In this document: positions 1 through 8,288 of the stretch, piece by piece | How positions within the stretch are numbered: the stretch's first letter is position 1 | Layout: every line of letters starts with the position of its first letter | NCBI RefSeq assembly: GCF_030345095.1 | Contig: NZ_CP128360.1 | Location: 3,224,001 to 3,288,000 of the forward strand | Source of the DNA: Solwaraspora sp. WMMA2056 | Lineage (GTDB): Bacteria; Actinomycetota; Actinomycetes; Mycobacteriales; Micromonosporaceae | Reading direction: 5' to 3' | Length of the DNA stretch: 64,000 bases | Notes under the pieces: generated by a model | The model's input: only the letters and a program-made list of their open reading frames with translations | The model's database searches: none | Told to the model about the DNA's origin: nothing | Translations under genes and position numbers: made by a program

Positions 1-1
1 C

Positions 2-961
2 TACGGCCGGCCCCGGCGGGTCGACGGCGGGCTACGCGCCCGCAGCACCCGGGGCGCGATCGGGCAGTCGTGGTGGTCGCGTCGCTTCGTCGACGTGCTG
101 GAATCGTTCGCGTTGGGTACCCGGCTGACCCGGGGCCGCTCCTACGCCCGGGCCGGGCAGGTGCTCGCCCTGACGGTCGCACCCGGCGCGGTGACCGCCC
201 AGGTGCAGGGTTCCCGGCCCCGGCCGTACCAGGTGCGGATCGGGCTGACGCCGTTCGGCGCACCGGTGTGGCGGCGCATCGAGCAGACCCTGGCCGGTCA
301 GGCGCTGTACAGCGCCCGGCTGCTCGCCGGGGACCTGCCGCCGGAGTTGGAGGAGGTGTTCGCCGCCGCCGGCGCACCGCTGTTCCCCGCCGGGATCGAC
401 GAGTTGACGATGCGGTGCAGCTGCCCGGACGCGGCGGTGCCGTGCAAGCACCTGGCCGCGACCTGCTACCTGCTGGCGGAGGAGTTCGACACCGATCCGT
501 TCCAGATCCTGCACTGGCGGGGGCGGGACCGGGCAACGTTGCTGGCGCAGCTGCGGCGGGCCCGTGCCGGCGGTGACGTCACGGCACCGGCACCCGAGGG
601 CGACCCGGCGGTGGCTGACCCCGCGGTGGCCGGTCCCGCCGCGGCCGGCTCGCCGGTCGGTGCCGCGGCGGCACTGGCCGACCTGACGCCGCCGGTGGCG
701 GACGTCGACTTCTGGCGTGCACCGGTGCCGCTGCCGGCCCGGGAGCCGGTCCTGCCGGCCGGCGCCGACCTGCTGCTGCGTCAGCTCGGCGCGCCGGCAC
801 CGACGATCGGTGGACCCGGTCTGGTGGAGCTGCTCGGCCGGGCGTACCGGCGGTTCGCCGGCCCGTCCGCCGACGCCGGCCTGTCCGCCGACGCCGGGCC
901 CGCGCCGGACGGCGCGGTCACCAGCGGCGGGCGCGCAGCGCGAGCACCCCGGCGGCGCTGA
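2..961 (+). CDS. SWIM zinc-finger family protein (5' end outside window)
   Basis: The reading frame is already open at base 2, coding for RRVDGGLRARSTRGAIGQSW before any start codon, so the true N-terminus lies left of the window. The SWIM motif CxCx(n)CxH is visible as CSCPDAAVPCKH, encoded near 418-455. SWIM fingers bind zinc and are thought to mediate nucleic-acid or protein contacts. In actinobacteria this family usually sits beside a large SNF2/DEAD-type helicase, which would be expected just upstream but is not visible. The C-terminal third is Ala/Pro-rich with short duplicated PADAGLSADAG-type runs and is likely disordered. The end overlaps the convergent DUF3040 gene by 44 bp. Family assignment is firm; the role is inferred. 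Confidence 0.9.
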   Translation, partial: YGRPRRVDGGLRARSTRGAIGQSWWSRRFVDVLESFALGTRLTRGRSYARAGQVLALTVAPGAVTAQVQGSRPRPYQVRIGLTPFGAPVWRRIEQTLAGQALYSARLLAGDLPPELEEVFAAAGAPLFPAGIDELTMRCSCPDAAVPCKHLAATCYLLAEEFDTDPFQILHWRGRDRATLLAQLRRARAGGDVTAPAPEGDPAVADPAVAGPAAAGSPVGAAAALADLTPPVADVDFWRAPVPLPAREPVLPAGADLLLRQLGAPAPTIGGPGLVELLGRAYRRFAGPSADAGLSADAGPAPDGAVTSGGRAARAPRRR

Positions 962-1169
962 GCGCGACGGTGCAGATGACGGCAGCGATCCAGCCACCGA
1001 AGAGTGCGAGCATCGGGATCATCGCCCACAGCAGCACGCTGGTGACGATGACGGCCCGGTTGCGTACGGTCGCGGGCTGATCGCCCAGGCGGGCGACGAA
1101 TTCCGGATCGGTCGTCCGCAGATGGCGGGCGATCTGGTCGAACCGGCGCTGGTCCTCCCTGCTGAGCAT
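918..1169 (-). CDS. DUF3040 domain membrane protein
   Basis: An 83-residue protein beginning MLSREDQRRFDQIARHL, the hallmark N-terminus of actinobacterial DUF3040 proteins: a short amphipathic cytoplasmic helix followed by two closely spaced membrane segments (about residues 38-60 and 62-79) and a basic tail. The ATG at 1169 is preferred over upstream starts because the sequence further upstream is Arg-rich and not family-like, and a GGGAAGG ribosome site precedes this ATG. Function of the family is unknown. It overlaps the 3' end of the SWIM gene tail-to-tail by 44 bp. Confidence 0.85.
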   Translation of the reverse strand: MLSREDQRRFDQIARHLRTTDPEFVARLGDQPATVRNRAVIVTSVLLWAMIPMLALFGGWIAAVICTVALSAAGVLALRARRW

Positions 1170-1529
1170 GGCGTGCCTTCCCTTCCCGAACTGACCCGAC
1201 GGTGCGTCGATGCGCCGAGGCGTGCCGCGTCGGCTGTCCCGGCGGTGTGTGGTCGCCGGGCGGACGACCATCGGCGCATTACCCATTCGGCTGCGGCCCA
1301 CTCCGCCCACGTCTGGCGGTACATGCGTGAACCGGCATACGCCGCGCCGCCGTAGGGCGCAGACCCTGCGGCGGCGAGGTGTCGGGAAGGTACGGCTACC
1401 CCGGGCGAGGTGAGCGCCGGCAGCGGGGAGGTTCACCCACCGCACCGGCGCTCACCCGGACGAGCACCGTGTCCGGTCGGTCCTGGTTCGGGGGCGCTGT
1501 GCCCGATCGTGGCTGCGACCCGATCGCGG
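1170..1529. other. Intergenic region with DUF3040 promoter and a strong hairpin
   Basis: About 360 bases without a supportable gene. It must carry the promoter of the DUF3040 gene (reading left) and the end of the primase-like transcript. A strong hairpin lies at 1345-1376. Longer overlapping reading frames here are Arg/Pro-rich artefacts of the high GC content. Confidence 0.6.
1345..1376. terminator. GC-rich hairpin between primase-like gene and DUF3040 gene
   Basis: Arms CGCCGCCG (1345-1352) and CGGCGGCG (1369-1376) pair perfectly and are extended by TAGGG/CCCTG with one G-T pair, giving a stem of about 13 bp with loop CGCAGA. There is no T-tract, which is usual for actinobacterial terminators. 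It lies downstream of the leftward primase-like gene and upstream of DUF3040. Confidence 0.5.
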
Positions 1530-2276
1530 CTACAGGGCGCGGCGCAGGGTGGAGACCTGCCGGGGGACGGCGACCGGCACGTGGGCGGCGACCGGCGGCG
1601 GTGCGGTGACCGCTCCGGCCGGCGCGGTGCGGGGCCGGGGCAACCGGGGCACCGGGACGGCCGGTGCGGCCAGTTCCCGGGCGTCGACGACGAGCTGCTG
1701 TACGGCGTAGGAGTGCGGCAGGTACCAGCCGACCTCCTGCGGGCCGACCGCCCAGCGGACCGGCCCTTCGGGCAGCAGCGTCGGCGGTGCCGGGATCCAC
1801 GACCCGGACCCGTGCTGGATCACGTCCAACGAGTCGTCGAGCTCGGGTCGCAGCGTGTCGCCGGGGCGTACCAGGAACATCCATCGTCCGGTCGGGGTGA
1901 CCGCGACCGGACCGCGCAGCTGGCCCTGACCGGGCATCGCGGCACCGCCGCGCAGCCGGAGGGTGCACAGCACCCGCAGGCCGAGGCGGGCCGGCACGTC
2001 GAGGACGTCGAAGGCGTGCCCGGTGGCGAGCAGGACCGGGTGGGGGCGGGTACGCCACCAGGCGCTCACCCGGTCGGGCCGGTCGCTGGCGTCGCGTTCC
2101 CAGGTCTCCTGCGCCGGGTGGCAACCGAGGATCGGACAGCTGAGCCGGTCGCACCGGAATCGGCCCTTGCACAGAACCGCTCCGGGCGTCACCGGCCAGC
2201 CGTGCGCGGCGTACCGCAGCGCGGCACGGCGCAGCCGAAGGCGGCCGAAGGAGGGCGGTTGGACCGTCCACCGCAT
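1530..2276 (-). CDS. Bifunctional DNA primase/polymerase N-terminal (PrimPol-like) domain protein
   Basis: A 248-residue protein. It resembles the stand-alone actinobacterial primase-polymerase domain family (AEP fold): N-terminal ALRYAAHGWPVTPGA, then a Cys-rich patch (CDRLSCPILGCHP), a WW-containing segment, and the acidic HAFDVLDVP motif around residues 90-100 where catalytic Asp residues of the fold sit. No helicase domain is attached, unlike plasmid or phage PrimPols. The ATG at 2276 is chosen because TTGGGGGAA precedes it at normal spacing; the longer frame upstream has no family-like sequence. It is divergent from the XRE gene. DNA-primase activity is inferred from the family name only; these stand-alone domains are poorly characterised and may be regulatory. 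Confidence 0.7.
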   Translation of the reverse strand: MRWTVQPPSFGRLRLRRAALRYAAHGWPVTPGAVLCKGRFRCDRLSCPILGCHPAQETWERDASDRPDRVSAWWRTRPHPVLLATGHAFDVLDVPARLGLRVLCTLRLRGGAAMPGQGQLRGPVAVTPTGRWMFLVRPGDTLRPELDDSLDVIQHGSGSWIPAPPTLLPEGPVRWAVGPQEVGWYLPHSYAVQQLVVDARELAAPAVPVPRLPRPRTAPAGAVTAPPPVAAHVPVAVPRQVSTLRRAL

Positions 2277-2550
2277 GATCGAGATTCCCCCAAGCTTTGT
2301 GGTCGTGCTGAACGGATGAGGGCAGCCGGGATCGGCGTGGGTCGATTGGTGATCCCGTTCGACGACACGCCGAAAATTTTGGCTGCCAGGCCTTTGCAAC
2401 TTGCATCGAAAACTACGAGCATCTGTGATGGACCTAACGCACTGGCTGTGCGATGAGCACGGTCCGCTGTCCGGCGTTCGGGGGGATGCCGATCCGACCA
2501 GCACAAACGCCGGCACCGGGGGGCGCCGGGTGACCCGAGGGGGGAGCAGA
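2277..2550. promoter_or_regulatory. Divergent promoter region, primase-like / XRE genes
   Basis: These 274 bases separate the leftward primase-like gene from the rightward XRE gene and hold both promoters. A locally AT-richer stretch (about 2372-2415, including AAAATTTTGG and TTGCAACTTGCA) is the likeliest promoter or operator core. No certain operator could be assigned by eye. Confidence 0.4.
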
Positions 2551-3789
2551 GTGAGCGTGGAGGAGTTACCCATCGGCCGCCGCGTCGCCTACTGGCGGGG
2601 CCGCAGGAAGATGTCCCAACAGGTCTTCGCCGACCGGCTCGGCAAGTCCAAGAGCTGGGTCGACAAGGTCGAACGCGGGGTCCGGCGACTCGACAAGTTC
2701 TCCGTGGTCCACGAGATCGCCGACGTGCTGCAGATCGACGTGCAGCTGCTGCTCGGCAAGGACCCGGAACGGCGCCCGGAGAGCGTCAGCTGTATCGACC
2801 AGGTGGAGGTCGAGGAGATCCGGGCGGCGCTGGAGCGGTACGACTCCATCAGCACCTTCTTCCGCCCCGCGGTGACACCGCCGCAACTGGCCGAGATGCG
2901 CAAGGCCACCAACCACGCCTGGCTCACCTTCCAGCACGCCAAGTACGGCGTACTGGCGCGGGCGTTGCCCCGACTGCTGCGCGACGCCCAGGCGGCCGAC
3001 GCGCACTACACCAGCGGCGACGAAGCACGGCAGGTGGCGAGTCTGCTGGGCCAGCTCTACCAGATCGCCTCGTCGACCCTGCGCAAGCTCGGCGAGCACG
3101 ACCTCGCCTGGCTGGCCGCCGACCGCTCGATCGCGGTGTCCCATCGGGCCGGCGACCAGCTGCTGACCGGGGTGGCGACCTGCCGGGTCGGCAACGCCCT
3201 GCTCGCCCTGGGCCGCTCACGCGCGGCTTTGGAGGTGAACGTTAACATCGCCAACCGGTTGGCCCCAGGCGACGACCGGTCCAGCACCCCCGAGCAGCTG
3301 TCGGTGTACGGGCTGCTCCTGCTGCAGGGGGCCATGGCCGCCGCCCGCATCGGTGACAGCGCCACCGTTCGCGATCTGATCAACGGTGCCGAGGACGCCG
3401 CCCGGGCGCTCGGCGAGGACAACAACCACTACTGGACCTGCTTCGGCCCGACCAACGTGCAGCTGCACCGGGCCGCAGCGGCGGTCGAACTCGGCGAGGG
3501 TCAGGCAGCGGTGGAGACCCACCGGTCGGTCATCGAGGCACCCGGGTTCAACGCGTTGCTGCCGGAGCGGCGGGCCCACCACATGCTGGACATCGCCCGT
3601 GGCTACGCACAGTTCGGCGAACTGGACAAGGCCACCGAGATGCTGCTGGAGGGCGATCGGCTGGCACCGGCCGAGATCCGCTGCCGCCCGGTGGCCCACG
3701 CCGTCATGTCCGACGTGCTGCGTCGCACCCGGGGCACCCCGGCCGGCCCGGTCGCCGAGCTCGCCGAGCACATGGGAGTCGGCGTGTGA
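2551..3789 (+). CDS. XRE-family transcriptional regulator with TPR-like C-terminus
   Basis: A 412-residue protein. Residues about 8-65 form a helix-turn-helix domain (GRRVAYWRGRRKMSQQVFA, then GKSKSWVDKVERGVRRLDKF). The remainder is helical and Ala/Leu-rich, matching the TPR-like ligand-binding region of large actinobacterial XRE regulators. GTG 2551 is chosen over the upstream ATG at 2401 because GGGGGGAG precedes it and the HTH follows directly. It is followed after 45 bp by a flavoprotein gene read in the same direction, a pairing that recurs in actinobacteria, so the flavoprotein or its ligand is a plausible partner. Target and signal are unknown. Confidence 0.85.
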   Translation: MSVEELPIGRRVAYWRGRRKMSQQVFADRLGKSKSWVDKVERGVRRLDKFSVVHEIADVLQIDVQLLLGKDPERRPESVSCIDQVEVEEIRAALERYDSISTFFRPAVTPPQLAEMRKATNHAWLTFQHAKYGVLARALPRLLRDAQAADAHYTSGDEARQVASLLGQLYQIASSTLRKLGEHDLAWLAADRSIAVSHRAGDQLLTGVATCRVGNALLALGRSRAALEVNVNIANRLAPGDDRSSTPEQLSVYGLLLLQGAMAAARIGDSATVRDLINGAEDAARALGEDNNHYWTCFGPTNVQLHRAAAAVELGEGQAAVETHRSVIEAPGFNALLPERRAHHMLDIARGYAQFGELDKATEMLLEGDRLAPAEIRCRPVAHAVMSDVLRRTRGTPAGPVAELAEHMGVGV

Positions 3790-3834
3790 CCAGGTGGACG
3801 ACAGGAACCGACCGATGATGGTAGAGGTGGTGGC

Positions 3835-4389
3835 GTGACCCCGGCCGGTGCCCGCACCCTTTATGTGGTCGCCTGCGGCAGCCCAGCCTCCCGACACGTC
3901 GGGAGGCTGGTCACCCTCGCCCAGCAACGTGCCTGGCGGGTGTGCGTGGTGGTCACCCCGGACGGACGCAAGTTCGTCGACGTACCGGGCCTGGCCGCGT
4001 TGACCGGTCACCCGGTGCGGGCCGACTACAAGAACCCCGGCGACCCCGACGTGCTCCCGGCCGCCGACGCGGTCATCGTCGCCCCGGCCACGTCCAACAC
4101 CATCAACAAGTGGGCCGCCGGCATCACCGACACCCTCGCCCTCGGCCTGGTCGTCGAAGCCCAGGGCAAGGGCCTGCCGATCGTCGCGCTGCCGTTCACC
4201 AACACCGCGCTCGCCGGACATCCCGCCTTCCGGGCCAGCGTCGCCCGACTACGCGACTGGGGGGTACGGGTCCTGCTCGGCGAGGATGTCCTGCCGCTGC
4301 AGCCACCGGGCGCCGGGGAGCAGATCATCGACCGGATCCCGTGGCAGCTGACCCTCGACGCGCTCGACGACGAACTGGCCACCGGCTGA
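3835..4389 (+). CDS. Flavoprotein (HFCD / CoaC-like fold)
   Basis: A 184-residue protein of the flavin-dependent cysteine-decarboxylase fold family (relatives: CoaC, EpiD, UbiX). Visible features are the N-terminal strand and loop YVVACGSPASRHVGRL, the cofactor-binding motif APATSNTINKWAAGITDTLA at about residues 83-102, and the C-terminal FTNTALAGHPAF segment. The active-site His expected in true decarboxylases near the N-terminus and the PxMNxxMW motif are not evident, so decarboxylation is not predicted with confidence. The GTG start follows a GGTGG stretch. It is probably co-transcribed with the XRE regulator 45 bp upstream. Confidence 0.8.
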   Translation: MTPAGARTLYVVACGSPASRHVGRLVTLAQQRAWRVCVVVTPDGRKFVDVPGLAALTGHPVRADYKNPGDPDVLPAADAVIVAPATSNTINKWAAGITDTLALGLVVEAQGKGLPIVALPFTNTALAGHPAFRASVARLRDWGVRVLLGEDVLPLQPPGAGEQIIDRIPWQLTLDALDDELATG

Positions 4390-4431
4390 ACGTCGCGGGC
4401 ACCGACCGGTAGGTGGGTAAGCTGGGCCGCC

Positions 4432-5343
4432 GTGGACACAACTGCATCACCACCGGTACGGGCCACCGACGCGCCGCCGGTCCGGGTCGCCGAGGTGATC
4501 GCCGCACTTGAGCGGCGGTACCCGCCGACCTGGGCGGAGCAATGGGACCGCGTCGGACTGATCCTCGGCGAACCCGACGCGCCGGTACGCCGTGTGTGGT
4601 GCGTCGTCGACGTCGTACCGGAATCGGTCGCCGAAGCGGTCGCCGCCGGCGCCGACATGATCATCGCCCACCATCCGCTGCTGCTGCGCGGCGTCTCGAC
4701 CGTCGCCCCGACCACGTACCAGGGACGGATCGTCCACCAGCTGATCCGGGCCGGTGTCGCGCTGTACGCCGCCCACACCAACGCCGACGTGGCCAACCCC
4801 GGCGTCTCCGACGCCCTCGCCACCCGACTCGGCCTGACCGACCTGCGTCCCCTCGTCCCGGCCGCACCCGGCAGCCCGGCCGCCACCGTCGCCGGGCAGG
4901 GCTCCGGCCGCATCGGCACCCTCGCCGTACCGCTGAGCCTCGCCGAACTGACCCGGCACGCCGCCGCGGTGCTGCCGCCCACGGCCTGGGGGGTCCGCGC
5001 AGCCGGCGACCCGAAACGGACCATCACCACCGTGGCGGTCTGCGGCGGGGCCGGTGGCTCGTTGCTCGACGCGGCGAACGCCGCCGGAGTCGACGCCTAC
5101 CTCACCGCCGACCTGCGCCACCACCCGGTCAGCGAGCAGGCCTCGGGCGCCGGACCGGCGCTGCTCGACGCCGCCCACTGGGCCACCGAACGACCCTGGC
5201 TCGACGACCTCGCCGCCCACCTGCGTACCGACCTGGCGGTCGAGGCGACCGCATCCGACCTCGACACCGACCCGTGGACGCTGCACGTGCCGTCGGCCGG
5301 GCGCCCCGTCGTCGCGGCACACGCCGCCGCCACCCACCCATAA
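4432..5343 (+). CDS. Nif3-like dinuclear metal centre protein (YbgI/YqfO family)
   Basis: A 303-residue protein with the Nif3 signature: WDRVGLILGEP near residue 38, the metal-binding HHPLLLRG at about 81-88, AAHTNADVA at about 112, and a C-terminal ADLRHHPVSEQ plus LLDAAHWATE, supplying His and Glu ligands for two metals. Family members form hexameric toroids; the biochemical role is unsettled (hydrolase or metal chaperone proposals). Its length fits the short form without the inserted PII-like domain. It heads the Nif3, zinc-ribbon, RNase H operon, with 12 bp to the next gene. The GTG start is the only one close to the conserved N-terminus. Confidence 0.93.
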   Translation: MDTTASPPVRATDAPPVRVAEVIAALERRYPPTWAEQWDRVGLILGEPDAPVRRVWCVVDVVPESVAEAVAAGADMIIAHHPLLLRGVSTVAPTTYQGRIVHQLIRAGVALYAAHTNADVANPGVSDALATRLGLTDLRPLVPAAPGSPAATVAGQGSGRIGTLAVPLSLAELTRHAAAVLPPTAWGVRAAGDPKRTITTVAVCGGAGGSLLDAANAAGVDAYLTADLRHHPVSEQASGAGPALLDAAHWATERPWLDDLAAHLRTDLAVEATASDLDTDPWTLHVPSAGRPVVAAHAAATHP

Positions 5344-5355
5344 GGAGCACCGCCC

Positions 5356-6096
5356 GTGAAGGCAGACCCGCAAGCCCAGCGCCGCCTGCTCGACCTGCAG
5401 GCGATCGACACCGCGCTCGCCCAGCTCGCCCACCGCCGGCGGACCCTGCCCGAGCACGCCGAACTGGACGCCCTGGCCCGGGAACTGTCGGCCCTGGAGG
5501 ACGAACGGGTCCGCGCCCAGGTCGCCGTCGACGACCTGGACCGTGACATCGCCCGCCTGGAACGCGACATCGAACAGGTCCGCAACCGCAAGGACAAGGA
5601 CCAGGCCCGGCTCACCCTCGGCTCCGGCCCGGCCCGGGAACTGGAGGCACTGCAGCACGAGATGGCGTCGCTGACCCGCCGGCAGACCGAGCTGGAAGAC
5701 GCCGAACTGGAGCTGATGGAGCAGCGGGAGACCGCCCAGGCGACCCTCGACGAGGTCACCGGCCGCCTCGACACCGCGCGGCAGCGGCGCGCCGACGTCG
5801 AACAGGCCCGGGAACGGGCCCTCGCCGAGATCGCCAGCGAGGAACAGTTCAAGACCTCGTCGCGGGCCCCGCTCGCCAACGACCTCCCCGCCGACCTGGT
5901 CACCCTCTACGACAAGATCCGCGAGAACTCCGGTGGGCTGGCCGCCGCCCTGCTGCGTGGCGGCCGCTGCGGCGGCTGCCGGATCGAGTTCTCCGCCACC
6001 GAACGGAGCCGGATCAAGTCCGCCGACCCCGCCGAGGTGGTCCGCTGCGAGGACTGCCGCCGGATCATGGTGCGGACCGCCGAGTCGGGCCTGTGA
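5356..6096 (+). CDS. Coiled-coil C4 zinc-ribbon protein (CT398/CdsZ-like)
   Basis: A 246-residue protein. Residues about 1-175 are a long Glu/Arg-rich antiparallel coiled coil; residues about 200-246 form a C4 zinc ribbon with CGGC and CEDC pairs. This matches the DUF164/CT398 family found beside Nif3 and RNase H genes in actinobacteria. The role is unknown; the shape suggests a nucleic-acid or protein scaffold. The GTG start at 5356 follows the AAGGAGC ribosome site of the Nif3 stop region. The stop overlaps the start of the next gene in a GTGA, indicating translational coupling. Confidence 0.92.
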   Translation: MKADPQAQRRLLDLQAIDTALAQLAHRRRTLPEHAELDALARELSALEDERVRAQVAVDDLDRDIARLERDIEQVRNRKDKDQARLTLGSGPARELEALQHEMASLTRRQTELEDAELELMEQRETAQATLDEVTGRLDTARQRRADVEQARERALAEIASEEQFKTSSRAPLANDLPADLVTLYDKIRENSGGLAAALLRGGRCGGCRIEFSATERSRIKSADPAEVVRCEDCRRIMVRTAESGL

Positions 6097-7346
6097 GCAG
6101 CGCGATGAAGGTCATCGTCGAGGCCGACGGCGGCGCCCGGGGCAATCCGGGACCCGCCGGGTACGGGGCCGTGGTGCTCGACGCCGGCAGCGGCGCGGTG
6201 CTCGCCGAACGGGGCGAGGCGATCGGTGTCGCCACCAACAACGTCGCCGAGTACCAGGGCCTGATCGCCGGGCTGCGCGCCGCCGCCGAACTCGGCGCGA
6301 CCGCGGTCGACGTACGGATGGACTCGAAGCTGGTCGTCGAGCAGATGTGCGGCCGCTGGCAGATCAAGAACCCGGGGCTGCGTCCGCTCGCCGCGCAGGC
6401 CGCCACCCTGGTCCGCGAGTTCGACCTGGTCAGCTTCGGCTGGATTCCCCGGGAGAAGAACAAGCGGGCCGACGCGCTCGCCAACCAGGCGATGGACCGG
6501 GCCGCCGGGAAACCGACTCCGGCGACCGATGCTGGGCCGGTCCCGCCGGCGACCGGTGCTGGTCCGGTCTCGGCGGCCGCCGACGCTGCTGGTCGGGTGT
6601 CGCCGGAGCCCGACGCCGCTCCGAAGTCGCCGGAGCTCGTCGGTGAGTCCATGTTCGACACCAGCGGCTCCGGCCCCACCCCGACCGCTTCCTGGGAGCC
6701 GCCGGCCACCGCCACCGCCACCCGGCTGATCCTGGTCCGCCACGGCGAGACCGGGCTGAACAAGCAGAGCCGCTACTCCGGGCGAGGCGACGTACCGCTG
6801 TCGGAGCAGGGCGTCGCGCAGGCCGCCGCCGCTGCCGCCCGGATCGCGGTGATCCGCTCCGCTGCCGACGTGATCGTCAGCTCGCCGCTGTCGCGCTGCG
6901 TCGCCACCGCCACGGCGATCGCCGCGCAGGTCGGCGACCCGCCGGTACGCCCCGACGACGACCTGATCGAATGCGACTTCGGCGAATGGGAGGGCCGCAC
7001 CTTCGCCGAGGTCCGGGAACGCTGGCCGGCCGAGCTGACCGCGTGGCTGGGCTCCACCGCGCTGGCCCCGCCGGGCGGGGAGTCGTTCGTGCAGGTGACG
7101 GCGCGGGTACGTAAGGCGGTGCGGGGACTGCTCACCGCGTACCGGGGAAAGACCGTGGTGGTCGTTTCGCACGTCTCCCCGCTCAAGATCATGCTGCGGG
7201 ACGCGCTGGGGGCCGGGGACGCGCTGCTGCACCGCCTCTACCTCGACCCAACCGGCATCTCGGTGATCGACACCTGGCCCGACGGCGGGGTAGCCGTGCG
7301 CACCGTCAACGACACCGCCCACCTCGCCGGCATCGCCACCCCCTGA
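6093..7346 (+). CDS. Bifunctional RNase H / histidine (acid) phosphatase
   Basis: A 417-residue two-domain protein. Residues about 5-140 are RNase HI: EADGGARGNPGP supplies the first Asp, NVAEYQGL the Glu, DSKLVV the second Asp and NKRADALANQ the last Asp. A linker of about 60 residues made of imperfect Ala/Gly/Pro repeats (ATDAGPVPPATGAGPV) follows. Residues about 208-417 are a phosphoglycerate-mutase-like phosphatase with LVRHGETGLN and VVSHVSPLKI providing the catalytic His residues. The same fusion is known in mycobacteria (Rv2228c), where it removes RNA from RNA-DNA hybrids and has phosphatase activity. It starts at GTG 6093, 4 bp inside the zinc-ribbon gene. Confidence 0.95.
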   Translation: MSSAMKVIVEADGGARGNPGPAGYGAVVLDAGSGAVLAERGEAIGVATNNVAEYQGLIAGLRAAAELGATAVDVRMDSKLVVEQMCGRWQIKNPGLRPLAAQAATLVREFDLVSFGWIPREKNKRADALANQAMDRAAGKPTPATDAGPVPPATGAGPVSAAADAAGRVSPEPDAAPKSPELVGESMFDTSGSGPTPTASWEPPATATATRLILVRHGETGLNKQSRYSGRGDVPLSEQGVAQAAAAAARIAVIRSAADVIVSSPLSRCVATATAIAAQVGDPPVRPDDDLIECDFGEWEGRTFAEVRERWPAELTAWLGSTALAPPGGESFVQVTARVRKAVRGLLTAYRGKTVVVVSHVSPLKIMLRDALGAGDALLHRLYLDPTGISVIDTWPDGGVAVRTVNDTAHLAGIATP

Positions 7347-7358
7347 CCCCCTCTCTTT

Positions 7359-7426
7359 CCCGACGATCTTGCAGTTATCGCGAAGATTTTTCCGTTATGT
7401 CCTTCGATAACTGCAAGATCGTCGGG
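7359..7426. repeat. Palindromic repeat, copy 1 (22-bp perfect arms)
   Basis: Arms 7359-7380 and 7405-7426 are perfect reverse complements (22 bp, core GACGATCTTGCAGTTATCG) around a 24-base loop containing GAAGATTTTTCCG. A diverged second copy with the same arm core and the same GCGAAGATTT loop start is at 57967-58036. It sits 12 bp after the RNase H/phosphatase stop and could also act as a terminator. Confidence 0.85.
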
Positions 7427-7477
7427 ATCTTGGGCGGGTGCGGGTCACCATGATCCGCGGCGGCTAGGCTCCGACGG

Positions 7478-8239
7478 GTGGACATCGCCGAGCTGGCCCT
7501 GCTCGTCGGAGCAGGACTGGCGGCGGGCACCGTCAACGCGGCGGCCGGCGGCGGCTCGCTGATCACCTTCCCGGCGCTGATCGCGGTCGGGCTGCCCCCG
7601 GTCGCGGCGAACGTCACCAACGCGATCGCGGTCTGCCCCGGCTACGTCGCCAGCACCCTCGGCAGCCGCGACGACCTGCCGCGTCAGCGCAAGATCTGGC
7701 GCCTCGTGCCGACCGCCGTCGCCGGAGCGATCCTCGGCTGCGTCCTGCTGCTGGTCACCCCGCCCCGGGCCTTCGAGCTGATCGTGCCGTTCCTGGTGAT
7801 CAGCGCGGCGGCGGTGCTCGGCTTCCAGAACCAGCTGCGGAGACTCGTCGGCGAACCCCACCACCTGCCGGCCGGGCTTGAGCAGTGGTCACTGCAGGCG
7901 ATGACCTTCTTCTGCGCCGCGTACGGCGGATACTTCGGTGCGGCACTCGGGGTGATGCTGGTCGCCGGACTGGCCCTGGTGCTCGACGAAACCCTCAACG
8001 GTGTGGTCGCACTGAAGAACCTGCTCTCGGCGGCGGTCGGGGTCACCACCGTCGCCGTGTTCGCCATCTTCGGCCAGGTCGACTGGCTGGCAGCTGCCGT
8101 CGTCGCCCCCGCCACCATCGTCGGCGGATACGTCGGCGCGCGGGTGGTGCGCAAGCTTCCGCCGACCGTACTGCGCTTCGGCATCGTCATCTTCGGCGTC
8201 GGCATCGGTGTCCTGCTCCTGGCCCGCGCCCTACGCTGA
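7478..8239 (+). CDS. TSUP-family membrane transporter (TauE/SafE-like)
   Basis: A 253-residue integral membrane protein with about eight hydrophobic segments and the family features LAAGTVNAAAGGGSLITFPA near the N-terminus and FGAALGVMLVAGLALV at mid-length (the internal duplication typical of TauE/SafE). Members export sulfite, sulfoacetate or other small organic anions; the substrate here cannot be told from sequence. The GTG start 7478 leads straight into the first helix. It stands alone, downstream of the palindromic repeat and 49 bp before the phosphatase gene. Confidence 0.9.
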   Translation: MDIAELALLVGAGLAAGTVNAAAGGGSLITFPALIAVGLPPVAANVTNAIAVCPGYVASTLGSRDDLPRQRKIWRLVPTAVAGAILGCVLLLVTPPRAFELIVPFLVISAAAVLGFQNQLRRLVGEPHHLPAGLEQWSLQAMTFFCAAYGGYFGAALGVMLVAGLALVLDETLNGVVALKNLLSAAVGVTTVAVFAIFGQVDWLAAAVVAPATIVGGYVGARVVRKLPPTVLRFGIVIFGVGIGVLLLARALR

Positions 8240-8288
8240 GCCGCTGGCCCGTGCTCCGACGACGCCGGCCACCCACGATCATGGTCGG

